Part shown: piece by piece, positions 9,226 through 17,362 of the stretch | Layout: the number at the start of each line of letters is the position of its first letter | How positions within the stretch are numbered: position 1 is the first letter of the stretch | NCBI RefSeq assembly: GCF_000307225.1 | Contig: NZ_HE978616.1 | Location: 29,863 to 93,862, forward strand | Direction of reading: 5' to 3' | DNA length: 64,000 bases | Source: Anaerococcus vaginalis | GTDB taxonomy: Bacteria > Bacillota > Clostridia > Tissierellales > Peptoniphilaceae | The notes under the pieces: generated by a model | What the model was told of the DNA's origin: nothing | The model's input: the letters and a program-made list of their open reading frames with translations, nothing else | Database searches by the model: none | Translations under genes and position numbers: made by a program

Positions 9226-9254
9226 TTGAATCAATAAGACTAGTAATTTATAAT
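9226..9254 (+). promoter_or_regulatory. Promoter of glmM
   Basis: TTGAAT (9226-9231) and a perfect TATAAT (9249-9254) have a 17-bp spacer and lie 24 bp upstream of the glmM start codon, with AGGAGG in between. Confidence 0.75.
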
Positions 9255-9278
9255 ATTATTAATAAATAGGAGGTTAGA

Positions 9279-10619
9279 ATGAAATATTTTGGAACAGATG
9301 GATTTAGAGGAGAAGCTAACCAAGACTTAACTCTTTATCATGCAATTAAAATCGGAAGATTTTTAGGATATTATTTTAATAAAGAAAATCATGGAAAAGG
9401 AAAAATTGTAATAGGAAAAGATACAAGAAGATCATCTTATATGTTTGAAGATGCTTTATCAGCAGGAATAACTTCATCAGGATCGGATGCTTATTTACTT
9501 CACGTTACAACAACTCCTTCAGTATCTTATGTAGTAAGAAGTGAAGATTTTGATTGTGGGGTAATGATAACAGCAAGCCATAATCCTTATCATGATAATG
9601 GAATAAAAATCATAAATTCTGATGGCGAGAAGATGGATGATGAATTTTTAGAAGAATTAGAAAAATATATAGATTCTGATATAAAAGATATTGATTTAAA
9701 AATTGGTGAAGAAATCGGAAGAAGTCATGATTTTATCGGAGGAAGAAATAGGTATATTGCTTTTCTTATTCAAACTGTAAGTAAATCATTTAAAGGAAAA
9801 AAAGTTGGACTTGATTGCTCAAATGGTGCTGCTTCATCAATAGTAAAAAGTGTTTATGATGCACTCGGAGCTGAAACTTTTGTAATAAATAACAATCCAA
9901 ATGGATTTAATATAAATGTAGATTGTGGTTCAACTCACATAGAAGTTTTACAAAAATATGTAAAAGAAAACAAACTCGATTGTGGTTTTGCTTATGATGG
10001 AGATGCTGATAGGTGCATAGCAGTTGATGAAAATGGAGATGTTGTTGATGGAGATGCTATTCTTTATATATGTGGAAAACATATGAAAAAAGAAGGGAAT
10101 TTAGAATCAAACACAATAGTTACAACAATAATGTCAAACATTGGTCTATACAAAGCATTAGATAAGATAGGAATAAATTATACAAAAACTCAAGTTGGAG
10201 ATAAGTATGTCCATATAGAAATGAGCGAAAACGGATATGAACTTGGTGGAGAACAATCAGGTCATATTATTTTTTCAAAATATGCCAACACAGGAGATGG
10301 AATTTTAACCTCACTTAGATTAATGGAAGCTATGATAGACAATAAAGCTAAATTATCAGAGCTAAGAAGAGATTTAAAAATATATCCACAAGTTTTAAAA
10401 AATGTAAAAGTAAAAGATAAAAAAGAAGTTTTATCAGATGAATTTATAAAAAGCATTATAGAAAAAGAAAGTCAAAGCTTAAAGGATACTGGAAGAATTT
10501 TAGTAAGAGAAAGTGGTACAGAACCACTAATTAGAGTTATGGCAGAAGCAGAAAGCAAAGAAATAGCAAAAGAAAAAGTAAATAACATAGTAGAAGCTAT
10601 AGAAAAAAGTGGACTATAA
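9279..10619 (+). CDS. glmM: Phosphoglucosamine mutase
   Basis: GlmM interconverts glucosamine 6-phosphate and glucosamine 1-phosphate on the way to UDP-GlcNAc and peptidoglycan. It begins MKYFGTDGFRGEAN, typical for GlmM; the phosphorylated serine is Ser100 in ITASHNPYHDNGIK, the metal loop is DGDADRC, the sugar loop is GGEQSGHI and the phosphate-binding loop is VRESGTEPLIRV. The 446-residue length is normal and an AGGAGG site precedes the start. It differs from the phosphoglucomutase at 30794, which is longer and carries glucose-type motifs. Confidence 0.96.
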   Translation: MKYFGTDGFRGEANQDLTLYHAIKIGRFLGYYFNKENHGKGKIVIGKDTRRSSYMFEDALSAGITSSGSDAYLLHVTTTPSVSYVVRSEDFDCGVMITASHNPYHDNGIKIINSDGEKMDDEFLEELEKYIDSDIKDIDLKIGEEIGRSHDFIGGRNRYIAFLIQTVSKSFKGKKVGLDCSNGAASSIVKSVYDALGAETFVINNNPNGFNINVDCGSTHIEVLQKYVKENKLDCGFAYDGDADRCIAVDENGDVVDGDAILYICGKHMKKEGNLESNTIVTTIMSNIGLYKALDKIGINYTKTQVGDKYVHIEMSENGYELGGEQSGHIIFSKYANTGDGILTSLRLMEAMIDNKAKLSELRRDLKIYPQVLKNVKVKDKKEVLSDEFIKSIIEKESQSLKDTGRILVRESGTEPLIRVMAEAESKEIAKEKVNNIVEAIEKSGL

Positions 10620-10622
10620 TAA

Positions 10623-10943
10623 ATGAAAGATTATCTTACAGGTAGAGAAATAAATATTAAAGAAGCTGTACTTGTAGTAGGAAATAAAGTTTATGGAAAA
10701 GATTCATACATAATAATGGATACCAGAAAATTAAAAGAATATCCTCCAAAAATTTTTTATGACAAAAATCATAAATTTTTAGGAAAAATGTATGACGAAG
10801 GAGTATATGAACTTTTAGATATAGAAGAAATATTAATGGATTATAGTGATTCTTGTTTTTCAAATCACGATCTTGATGATTTGAGAGAATTTTTAATAAA
10901 TAAAAGAAAAAAGCTTTATGAAATGTTAGAGAAAAATCAATAA
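10623..10943 (+). CDS. Hypothetical protein, 106 residues
   Basis: I do not recognise this gene. It follows glmM by 3 bp and is probably cotranscribed. The protein is soluble, with a lysine-rich C-terminal helix and a central stretch YPPKIFYDKNHKFLGKMYDE; no cysteine pair, nucleotide motif or signal peptide is visible. Codon use matches its neighbours and no longer start exists upstream. It could be a small clade-specific partner of cell-wall sugar metabolism, but nothing in the sequence shows that. Confidence 0.65.
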   Translation: MKDYLTGREINIKEAVLVVGNKVYGKDSYIIMDTRKLKEYPPKIFYDKNHKFLGKMYDEGVYELLDIEEILMDYSDSCFSNHDLDDLREFLINKRKKLYEMLEKNQ

Positions 10944-10949
10944 AAAATG

Positions 10950-10978
10950 TTGACAATAAGGCTATTAGATGGTAATAT
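10950..10978 (+). promoter_or_regulatory. Promoter of rpmG-secE-nusG-rplK-rplA
   Basis: TTGACA (10950-10955) and TAATAT (10973-10978) with a 17-bp spacer lie just upstream of the rpmG ribosome binding site, separating this translation/transcription gene block from glmM. Confidence 0.75.
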
Positions 10979-11022
10979 ATATCTTTGTATGGGACTATCC
11001 ATATAAATTAGGAGGTGTTTTA

Positions 11023-11172
11023 ATGGCAGATAAAGTAAAACTAGAATGCACAGTTTGCAAAAATAGAAATTACGATACTACAAAAAACAAAAAAAATACT
11101 CAAGAAAGACTTGAGCTTAAAAAGTATTGTCCTTTCTGTAAAAAACACACTGTTCATAAAGAAACAAAATAG
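11023..11172 (+). CDS. rpmG: 50S ribosomal protein L33
   Basis: This 49-residue L33 keeps the zinc-ribbon cysteines CTVC and CPFC, so it is the zinc-binding (C+) form. I use ATG 11023 behind a perfect AGGAGG; an upstream in-frame start at 10969 would begin inside the promoter and add residues unlike L33. The rpmG-secE-nusG-rplK-rplA order is the classical Firmicute arrangement. Confidence 0.96.
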   Translation: MADKVKLECTVCKNRNYDTTKNKKNTQERLELKKYCPFCKKHTVHKETK

Positions 11173-11186
11173 TAAGGAGTTTTTAA

Positions 11187-11369
11187 ATGGCTAAGAAAAA
11201 AGATGGATTTTTTAAATCTGTTAATAGAGAATTCAAAAAAATCACATGGCCAACAAAAAGTGAAACTTTAAATTACTCATTACTTGTTATTATTGTCAGT
11301 GTGATTACAGGAGTTCTCATTTGGTTATTAGACATAGTCTTTGGAAACTTGCTTGGATTTTTGATGTAG
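11187..11369 (+). CDS. secE: Preprotein translocase subunit SecE
   Basis: SecE is the small essential subunit that clamps SecY in the protein-export channel. The 60-residue protein has the conserved cytosolic helix FKKITWPTKSET followed by one membrane segment of about 22 hydrophobic residues, exactly the short Gram-positive form. An AAGGAG site precedes ATG 11187 and nusG follows after 7 bp. Confidence 0.96.
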   Translation: MAKKKDGFFKSVNREFKKITWPTKSETLNYSLLVIIVSVITGVLIWLLDIVFGNLLGFLM

Positions 11370-11376
11370 GTAAGAT

Positions 11377-11970
11377 ATGACAGATTTATCTAATAACAAT
11401 AATTCAAATGAACTAAACAATACTAAAGAAGAAATTGATTCTAAAGATTCAGAAAAACAACCAAGATGGTATGTAGTTCACACATATACTGGTTACGAAA
11501 ATAGGGTTAAAGATAAAATCCAAATGATGATTGATAATGAACAAAATCCAGATATCATCGATGTAACAGTACCAGAAGAAGAATATGTTGAAGTAAAAAA
11601 TGAATCAAAGAAACTTAAAACTAGAAAATTATTTCCGGGTTATGTAATGGTAAAGATGAATATTACAAATAGATCTTGGTATATAATTAGAAATACTCAA
11701 GGTGTTACAGGTTTTGTAGGACCAGATTCTAAACCAGTCCCTTTAACAAAAAGAGAAGTTAGAAAATTTGGTATAAAAGAAGATAAACCAGTATTTAATA
11801 TAAATCTTAACATTGGAGAAAATGTAAATATAATCCAAGGACCATTTAAAGATTTAGTTGCAGAAATAAAAGAAATTGATCCAGAAAAACAAACAATTAA
11901 GGCTTTAATTGATATGTTTGGAAGAGATACAATAATAGATTTAGGTTTCGAGGATATTGAGACAATTTAA
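11377..11970 (+). CDS. nusG: Transcription termination/antitermination protein NusG
   Basis: NusG binds RNA polymerase and ribosomes and modulates pausing and termination. After an acidic, asparagine-rich N-terminal extension of about 28 residues comes the NGN domain (RWYVVHTYTGYENRV, LFPGYVMVKM, GVTGFVG) and a C-terminal KOW domain (GPFKDLVAEI). Length 197 is slightly above the usual 175-180 because of the extension, a common feature in clostridia. It sits between secE and rplK in the standard order. Confidence 0.96.
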   Translation: MTDLSNNNNSNELNNTKEEIDSKDSEKQPRWYVVHTYTGYENRVKDKIQMMIDNEQNPDIIDVTVPEEEYVEVKNESKKLKTRKLFPGYVMVKMNITNRSWYIIRNTQGVTGFVGPDSKPVPLTKREVRKFGIKEDKPVFNINLNIGENVNIIQGPFKDLVAEIKEIDPEKQTIKALIDMFGRDTIIDLGFEDIETI

Positions 11971-12020
11971 ACTGGCTTACGTAATGTAAGTGGGAGGGGT
12001 AACCCGACAAAAACCACAAA
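11971..12020 (+). promoter_or_regulatory. Candidate L1-binding leader ahead of rplK
   Basis: Between nusG and rplK a GTGG (11990-11993) pairs with CCAC (12014-12017), with GAGGGG and ACCC inside, preceded by a small CTTAC/GTAAG hairpin. Ribosomal protein L1 is known to bind such mimics of its 23S site and to repress the L11-L1 operon. A similar GTGG...CCAC element recurs before rplA at 12468-12493. The assignment rests on pattern and location. Confidence 0.6.
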
Positions 12021-12032
12021 GGAGGATTTAAT

Positions 12033-12467
12033 ATGCCAGCAAAAGAAAAAGAAGTACAAGCAAAAGTTAAATTACAAGTACCAGCAGGAAAAGCTACACC
12101 AGCACCTCCAGTAGGTACAGCACTAGGACCACACGGAATTAATATTATGGAATTCGTGCAAGCATTTAACGCAAAAACAGCTGACCAAGCTGGAATGATA
12201 ATACCGGTTGAAATGACAATTTATAAGGATAGATCTTTTGATTTTATCACCAAAACACCACCAGCACCAGTATTAATAAAAAAAGCTATTGGACTTGACA
12301 AAGCAAGTGGAGAACCAAACAAAAATAAAGTAGGTTCAATAAAAATTGATCAAATTAAAGAGATAGCTCAAACAAAAATGCAAGACTTAAATGCTGCAAG
12401 CCTAGAAGCTGCAATGAGCATGATAAAAGGTACATGCAGAAGCATGGGAGTTACTGTAGAAGAATAA
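12033..12467 (+). CDS. rplK: 50S ribosomal protein L11
   Basis: L11 forms the GTPase-associated centre with 23S rRNA. The sequence shows the proline-rich N-terminal domain ([19 protein letters not shown]) and the rRNA-binding C-terminal domain ending in [14 protein letters not shown]; 144 residues is slightly long because of the KEKEVQ start. An AAAGGAGG site precedes ATG 12033. The stop is followed at once by the second L1-like RNA element and rplA. Confidence 0.97.
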   Translation: MPAKEKEVQAKVKLQVPAGKATPAPPVGTALGPHGINIMEFVQAFNAKTADQAGMIIPVEMTIYKDRSFDFITKTPPAPVLIKKAIGLDKASGEPNKNKVGSIKIDQIKEIAQTKMQDLNAASLEAAMSMIKGTCRSMGVTVEE

Positions 12468-12493
12468 GTGGAAGAGGAAACTCGTTATACCAC
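12468..12493 (+). promoter_or_regulatory. Second candidate L1-binding element ahead of rplA
   Basis: Immediately after the rplK stop, GTGG (12468-12471) and CCAC (12490-12493) enclose AAGAGGAAACTC, echoing the element before rplK. It lies just before the rplA ribosome site AAGGAGG, which suits translational autorepression by L1. This is inference from repeated pattern. Confidence 0.45.
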
Positions 12494-12504
12494 AAGGAGG
12501 CAAC

Positions 12505-13214
12505 ATGGCTAAAAAGGTAAAAAATATATAGAATCAAAAAAATCTTTTGATACTCATAAAGAATATGACTTATCAGAAGCATTAGATATAGTTGAAAAAA
12601 CTGCAAAAGCAAACTTTGATGAAACTGTAGAGTTACATGTAAGATTGGGTGTAGACTCAAGACATGCTGACCAACAAGTAAGAGGTACTGTTGTACTTCC
12701 ACATGGAACAGGAAGAAATGTTAAAGTACTTGCTATTGTAAAAGATGATAAAGTAGAAGAAGCTTTAAACGCAGGTGCAGATTATGCAGGTAGTGAAGAA
12801 TATACAGACAAAATCCAAAAAGAAAACTGGTTAGATTTTGATGTTATCATAACAAGCCCTGATATGATGGGACAAGTAGGAAGACTTGGTAGAGTTTTAG
12901 GACCTCAAGGATTAATGCCAAACCCAAAATCTGGTACTGTAACAAATGATATAGCAAACGCAATTAAAGAAGTAAAAGCAGGAAAAGTTGAATACAGAAC
13001 AGACAAAAATAACCTTGTTCATGTACCAACTGGAAAAGTATCATTTGGAAAAGAAAAATTATCAGACAATTTAAAAGCTTTAATGACAGCTATAGTTAAA
13101 GCAAAACCAGCTTCAGCAAAAGGAAAATATTTAAGATCAATTACTATTGCTTCAACAATGGGACCAGGAGTAAAAATATCTCCAGCAAGAGCAATGGATG
13201 TTGTTGAAAAATAA
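12505..13214 (+). CDS. rplA: 50S ribosomal protein L1 (frame interrupted near the start)
   Basis: L1 forms the mobile stalk that helps release the E-site tRNA, and it represses its own operon. ATG 12505 follows AAGGAGG and gives MAKK, but an A5 run at 12511-12515 sends the frame to a stop at 12529-12531; six A gives [15 protein letters not shown] and joins the remaining conserved sequence ([34 protein letters not shown]). The restored protein has about 236 residues, as expected. L1 loss is severely harmful, so a sequence error is more likely than a dead gene. Confidence 0.95.
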
Positions 13215-13219
13215 AAAAA

Positions 13220-13248
13220 TTGACAAAATATTTTTATAGTGATATACT
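13220..13248 (+). promoter_or_regulatory. Promoter of rplJ-rplL
   Basis: TTGACA (13220-13225) and TATACT (13243-13248) with a 17-bp spacer lie just after rplA and upstream of the L10 leader, so rplJL has its own promoter. Confidence 0.8.
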
Positions 13249-13261
13249 ATCATAGTCAAAT

Positions 13262-13381
13262 AAATAGGCTACCAAAGACTACGGAGACTTAAAAGTTTAA
13301 TTATTCCGTATAGGTGGGAATAAGAAACTACATCCCCACCGATGTAGGCATAATAATTATGCCTAATTGTGGGGATTTTTA
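13262..13381 (+). promoter_or_regulatory. L10 ribosomal protein leader with attenuator
   Basis: The transcribed leader holds CTACCAAAGACTACGGAGAC, typical of the L10 leader where the L10(L12)4 complex binds a kink-turn, then a GGTGGG segment that can pair with the downstream CCCCACC. The latter also forms one arm of the terminator at 13332-13381. These mutually exclusive pairings fit attenuation by excess L10-L12. Confidence 0.8.
13332..13381 (+). terminator. Attenuator terminator of the L10 leader
   Basis: Arms ATCCCCAC (13332-13339) and GTGGGGAT (13369-13376) enclose a second stem GGCATA/TATGCC, and a T5 run follows. It lies between the L10 leader and the rplJ start, so it must be read through or prevented for expression. 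Confidence 0.85.
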
Positions 13382-13413
13382 TATACCTACCAGAAAGCCA
13401 TAGGAGGTGAAAT

Positions 13414-13961
13414 ATGTCTGAAAAAGCTATACAACAAAAACAAGTAATTGTTAATGAAATAGTTAAAAAAATCGAAAATGCTAAATCAGTTACTCTAGTA
13501 GAGTTTGATAAAATGGATGTAAAAGAAATTACTGATTTACGTAATGATTTTAGAGATGCAAACACAGAATATAAAGTATACAAAAATACTATGATGAGAT
13601 TTGCATTCCAACAACTTGGATTTGATCAATTTACTGAAGAGCTAAAAGGTTCTAACGCACTTATTTTTTCAAATGAAGAAATGGTTGATGGACCAAAAGT
13701 AGCTAGAAAATACATTGATAAAAATGAAGAAAACAAGGATAAGCTTATAATTAAATCTGGTGTAGTTGATGGAAATTATCAAACTCCAGACGAAATGTTA
13801 GCAATAGCAAAATTACCAGGACAACAAGAACTTGCTTCTATGCTTGTTAATACATTACAAGCACCTATTAGAAAACTTGCTGGTGATTTATCACAAATTA
13901 ATGCTAAACTTGTTTATGCACTCGATGCAGTTAGAGAAAAAAAGAAAACGAAGCAGCTTAA
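13414..13961 (+). CDS. rplJ: 50S ribosomal protein L10 (last residues shifted)
   Basis: L10 anchors the L7/L12 dimers on the ribosome. The core (SVTLVEFDKMDVKEITDLR, YKVYKNTMMRFA, MLVNTLQAPIRKLAG) is intact and a TAGGAGGTG site precedes ATG 13414. As written the frame runs to 13980 and ends in an atypical tail KKKTKQLNSLILK. If the A7 run at 13937-13943 has eight A, the end becomes VREKKENEAA with a stop at 13959-13961, the usual L10 ending, giving 182 residues. I therefore take 13961 as the natural end. Confidence 0.93.
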
Positions 13962-14006
13962 TAGCTTAATATTAAAATAATTAATTAAAATATCGGAGGA
14001 TTAAAA

Positions 14007-14387
14007 ATGTCAGAAAAAGTAACAAACTTATTAGAAGAAATTAAAGAACTTACAGTATTAGAACTATCAGAATTAGTAAAAGCATTAGAAGAAGAATTTG
14101 ATGTAACAGCTCAAGCAACAGTTGCAGCAGCTCCAGCAGCTGCGGCAGGAGCAGCTGATGCAGGTGCAGCAGAAAAATCTGAATTTGACGTTGTATTAAA
14201 ATCAGCAGGAGCTTCAAAAATTAACGTAATAAAAGTAGTTAAAGAAGTTACAGGACTTGGATTAAAAGATGCTAAAGCTTTAGTTGATGGCGCTCCAAAA
14301 ACAGTTAAAGAAGGCGTAGCTAAAGATGAAGCTGAAGAATTAAAATCAAAATTAGAAGAAGCTGGTGCAGAAGTAGAATTAGCATAG
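14007..14387 (+). CDS. rplL: 50S ribosomal protein L7/L12
   Basis: L7/L12 recruits translation factors to the ribosome. The N-terminal dimerisation helix ([17 protein letters not shown]), the alanine-rich hinge, and the C-terminal factor-binding domain ([24 protein letters not shown]) are all present; 126 residues is typical. An ATCGGAGG site precedes the start. The gene closes the rplJL unit at a terminator. Confidence 0.97.
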   Translation: MSEKVTNLLEEIKELTVLELSELVKALEEEFDVTAQATVAAAPAAAAGAADAGAAEKSEFDVVLKSAGASKINVIKVVKEVTGLGLKDAKALVDGAPKTVKEGVAKDEAEELKSKLEEAGAEVELA

Positions 14388-14397
14388 TTTCTATTTT

Positions 14398-14427
14398 AAA
14401 AAGGCTCAATTTGAGCCTTTTTTTTTC
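14398..14427 (+). terminator. Terminator of rplJ-rplL
   Basis: Arms AAAGGCTCAA (14400-14409) and TTGAGCCTTT (14411-14420) form a tight hairpin followed by a run of T. It lies 10 bp after the rplL stop. Confidence 0.9.
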
Positions 14428-14435
14428 TGCAAATA

Positions 14436-14464
14436 TTGACACTAATTGTTTTATAATGTATATT
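14436..14464 (+). promoter_or_regulatory. Promoter of the perR-like gene with a PerR-box-like site
   Basis: TTGACA (14436-14441) and TATATT (14459-14464) have a 17-bp spacer. Overlapping them, TTATAATG TATATTA (14451-14465) has one perfect half of the PerR box (TTATAAT) and a degenerate second half, which would suit autoregulation. The promoter is well supported; the operator is inference. Confidence 0.6.
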
Positions 14465-14500
14465 AAAAATGAAGGATTTTAATTTTGGAAAGAGGATAAT

Positions 14501-14950
14501 ATGAAAAAAATTATAGATTCTCTTGAAAATGTCGATCAAAATGAAAAGTATGAGATAGAAAAACAAATTTTAAAAGAACATGGTATAAGAGTTAGCCACC
14601 AAAGGTTAATGATTTTAGATTTTTTGGTAAATAATAGAAATCATCCAACAGCTGATGATATTTATAAATCATTAAAATCAAAAGATCCAATTCTTTCACA
14701 AGCAACGGTTTATAATACCTTAAATTTATTTGTTGCAAATAATATTGCTAGTGAATTAGAATTTAATCAATCACGAAAAAGATATGATTTTTATCAAAAA
14801 CACCATTCTCATTTTATTTGTGAAAATTGTGGTGAGATTCTTGACTTGGATATAAATATCGACAATCTAAAATTAGAAGGTTTAGAAGAATACGAAATAA
14901 ATAAAATAGATCTAACTTTTAGGGGGATTTGCCCTAATTGTAAGAAATGA
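14501..14950 (+). CDS. Fur-family regulator, PerR-like
   Basis: A 149-residue Fur-superfamily repressor with winged helix (RVSHQRLMILDFL, HPTADDIY, SQATVYNTL) and C-terminal dimer domain. Two CxxC motifs, CENC and CPNC, make the structural zinc site. The candidate regulatory ligands fit PerR better than Fur: His in HPTADD, Asp in KRYDF, two His in HHSHF and Asp in ILDLD where Fur usually has Glu. PerR senses peroxide through Fe oxidation of these histidines. The ribosome site AAAGAGG precedes ATG 14501. Fur remains possible; I rate PerR as more likely. Confidence 0.85.
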   Translation: MKKIIDSLENVDQNEKYEIEKQILKEHGIRVSHQRLMILDFLVNNRNHPTADDIYKSLKSKDPILSQATVYNTLNLFVANNIASELEFNQSRKRYDFYQKHHSHFICENCGEILDLDINIDNLKLEGLEEYEINKIDLTFRGICPNCKK

Positions 14951-14954
14951 TATT

Positions 14955-15008
14955 AAGAGGTTATTGCAAAATTATTAAAAATGATTAATATTGCAATATC
15001 CTCTTTTT
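14955..15008. terminator. Terminator between perR-like gene and DUF1624 gene
   Basis: Long imperfect arms AAGAGGTTATTGCAA (from 14955) and TTGCAATATCCTCTTT (to 15006) form a hairpin with a T tail. It ends the perR-like transcript and may also serve the convergent gene, whose restored stop is at 15016. Confidence 0.8.
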
Positions 15009-15015
15009 ATTTTTA

Positions 15016-15731
15016 TTAAATTATTTCAAAAATAAAATACACAAAAGCATAAAGTATTATTTGATGTGATAGGTAAATTTTTAATGAATTTTGTCCTATT
15101 TTTGCTAGAAAATTATTTTTTCCATACTTGTAATAAAAATTTTTTTCTATGAGAATTTTTCCTATTAAATATCCACTAATATAGGCGAAAAACCAAGGGA
15201 TTATTGGAAAATAATCAGTTGAATGGAAGGTGTTTGATGGAAAACCTAAAAAAACAAATTTTTATTGTATAGGTTTGAATCTATTTTTAAATTTAAGAAT
15301 ATTTGGTTTGGTATATTATAGCTTATTATAAATAAGCTTATAAAAACTAATAATAAGAATAATTTTTTATTTACTTTTATGTATTTTTGTATAAAAGATG
15401 TAAGAATCATAGAAAGTCCTAAACCATTTAAAACCCCAAAAATTATTAATTGATCTGGAAGTAAAAAATATGTTATTAGACTAATTAATATTCCTAGAAT
15501 GGAAATTGTTATTCCTCTTTTTAAATTTTTTTTCCAAGATATAAAATTTGAGCTTATTCCTGAGATTATAAAAAATGATAAGGCTATTGATAGTTGCCAA
15601 ATTTTGTTTATATAAATATTGTTGTACCAAGACAAATTTTTGTATATGTTTATGTCGTAACAAAGGTGAAATAAAACCATAGATATGATTGTGAAACCTC
15701 TGTACTGATCTAAAATGTAATTTCTTTTCAT
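15016..15731 (-). CDS. DUF1624 / heparan-alpha-glucosaminide acetyltransferase-like membrane protein (frame interrupted)
   Basis: A multi-pass membrane protein of the DUF1624/HGSNAT catalytic family, related to acyltransferases. It begins MKRNYILDQYRGFTIISMVLFH, with the family's DxxRG and HxxYD-like motifs, followed by about six hydrophobic segments. An A7 run at 15248-15254 (T7 on the coding strand) stops the first frame at 161 residues; one more base gives LGFPSNTFHSTDYFPIIPWF, a highly characteristic family segment, and a total of about 238 residues. The substrate is unknown; a cell-wall or glycan acylation role is inferred from the family. Confidence 0.82.
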
Positions 15732-15748
15732 TTATTTTCCTTTTTTAT

Positions 15749-15766
15749 TTATTATTATTATTATTT
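15749..15766. repeat. (TTA)n microsatellite
   Basis: About five TAT/ATT repeats lie in the divergent region between the DUF1624 gene and folC. Changes in copy number could alter promoter spacing, but it may be only low-complexity sequence. Confidence 0.6.
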
Positions 15767-15815
15767 TACTTTATTTTTTCTATTATATAATATTTGTGTT
15801 AAGAAAGAGGTAAAA

Positions 15816-17105
15816 ATGATTAAAGATAAAGATTATTATTTGGATTGGATATATCAAAGGGGAAATTCTGCTGGCAAAAGAAGAGATTTGTCAGCTATAA
15901 AAGCTCTTTTACATGAGCTTGATAATCCTCAAGATAAAATTAAGGTGATTCACATAGCGGGAACTAATGGGAAGGGGTCAACTGCAAATTTTATAGCAAA
16001 TACCTTATCGCAAAAGCTAAGATGTGGACTTTTTACTTCGCCTTATATGGTTGAAATTAATGAAGAGGTTAAGATAAATGGAAAGCCTATAAGTGATGAA
16101 GAATTTTTTTCTTATATAGAAATGCTTAAGCCTATTTGTGAAAATTTGGATAATATAAATTTGAAAAACACTTACTTTGAAGTTATGACAGCTTTGATGT
16201 TTAAATATTTTTATGACAAAAAGGTTGATGTATGTGTAGTTGAAACAGGTCTTGGGGGAACTTTAGATTCGACAAATGTTGTAAAAAAGCCTCTAGCAAG
16301 TCTTATCACAACAATATCTATGGACCATACAAATATTTTGGGAAATACTATAGAAGAGATTGCTCAAAATAAGGCAGGAATAATAAAAGAAAATGTTCCA
16401 GTTTTTATTTATCCTCAAAATGAATCCGCCTTAAATGTTATTTTAAAAAAGGCCAAGGAGAAAAATTCAAAAGTTTATGATTTTAAATTTAGCGAAATTA
16501 AAATAAAAAATCAAAGTGCAGATTTCAATGAATTTGATTTTAGGGGATATAAAAATATAAAAACTTCTTTGATTGGAAAGGTTCAAATTTATAATGCCTG
16601 CAATGCGCTTAATTTATTGGATTATTTTAAAGAAGAATTTGATTTAGATGAAGATATAATAAAAAAAGGAATTTATGAAAGTACAAATATAGGGCGTTTA
16701 CAAATAATTTCTAAAAGTCCAAGAGTTTTAATAGATGGAAGCCACAATAAAGAATCTATTGATGCACTTTTAAGTTCTCTTAAACTTTTTAAATATGATA
16801 AATTAATTGTAGGATTTTCTATATTAAAAGATAAAGATTATGATTATATTATCGAAAAGATATCATCAATTGCTGATGAAATTGTTATAACAAGTGTTGA
16901 TAATCCGAGAGCTTTTGAATTAGAAAATCTTAAAAATATAATAAAAGAAAAATTTTCAAATGTAAAAAAAATTAAGGATAGAAAAGAAGCTTATGAATAC
17001 ACAAAATCAAAAGCTAAGGCAAATGATCTAGTTTTATGGTGTGGTTCTTTGTATCTTGTAGGGGAAATTTTGAAATTCGAAAATTCTCATAAAAATTTAT
17101 ATTAA
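15816..17105 (+). CDS. folC: Folylpolyglutamate synthase / dihydrofolate synthase
   Basis: FolC adds glutamate to dihydropteroate or folates using ATP in the cytoplasm. The Mur-ligase-type P-loop is HIAGTNGKGSTANF; other family marks are FTSPYMVEINEEVKING, VVETGLGGTLDSTN and the C-terminal IDGSHNKESI. The 429-residue length is standard. A GTTAAGAAAGAGG site precedes ATG 15816, with a TATAAT-like -10 about 25 bp upstream. It stands alone between a divergent gene and a terminator. Confidence 0.95.
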   Translation: MIKDKDYYLDWIYQRGNSAGKRRDLSAIKALLHELDNPQDKIKVIHIAGTNGKGSTANFIANTLSQKLRCGLFTSPYMVEINEEVKINGKPISDEEFFSYIEMLKPICENLDNINLKNTYFEVMTALMFKYFYDKKVDVCVVETGLGGTLDSTNVVKKPLASLITTISMDHTNILGNTIEEIAQNKAGIIKENVPVFIYPQNESALNVILKKAKEKNSKVYDFKFSEIKIKNQSADFNEFDFRGYKNIKTSLIGKVQIYNACNALNLLDYFKEEFDLDEDIIKKGIYESTNIGRLQIISKSPRVLIDGSHNKESIDALLSSLKLFKYDKLIVGFSILKDKDYDYIIEKISSIADEIVITSVDNPRAFELENLKNIIKEKFSNVKKIKDRKEAYEYTKSKAKANDLVLWCGSLYLVGEILKFENSHKNLY

Positions 17106-17110
17106 TGAAT

Positions 17111-17152
17111 AAATACCGGATTTATTTATGTAGATTTGGTATTTTTATTTTG
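17111..17152 (+). terminator. Probable terminator of folC
   Basis: Arms AAATACC (17111-17117) and GGTATTT (17138-17144) with a partly paired interior are followed by a T-rich tail. It starts 5 bp after the folC stop. Confidence 0.6.
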
Positions 17153-17316
17153 TTGAATTATAAAGATTTCATTTATAAAGTTTTTTTATCATTTTTATCA
17201 AAAACTATTTATAAAAATTTAAAATAGAAATTTTAAAGTGATAAATTATGAATAAAGAAAATTATTTGCAAGTAGAAAACAAATTTTTCGCACAATTACA
17301 TTAATTAACTAAATTA

Positions 17317-17345
17317 TTGACAATTTTATTAAGAAAAAGTATGCT
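17317..17345 (+). promoter_or_regulatory. Promoter of the YfcC-pepT-pepD operon
   Basis: TTGACA (17317-17322) and TATGCT (17340-17345) have a 17-bp spacer and are followed by the TTGGAGG ribosome site of the transporter gene. Confidence 0.7.
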
Positions 17346-17362
17346 GGAATTGGAGGTAATGT

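Noticed and set aside
13269..13583. Minus-strand open frame across the rplJ leader
   Set aside because: It overlays the L10 leader, attenuator and the rplJ start, has no ribosome site and no recognisable product.
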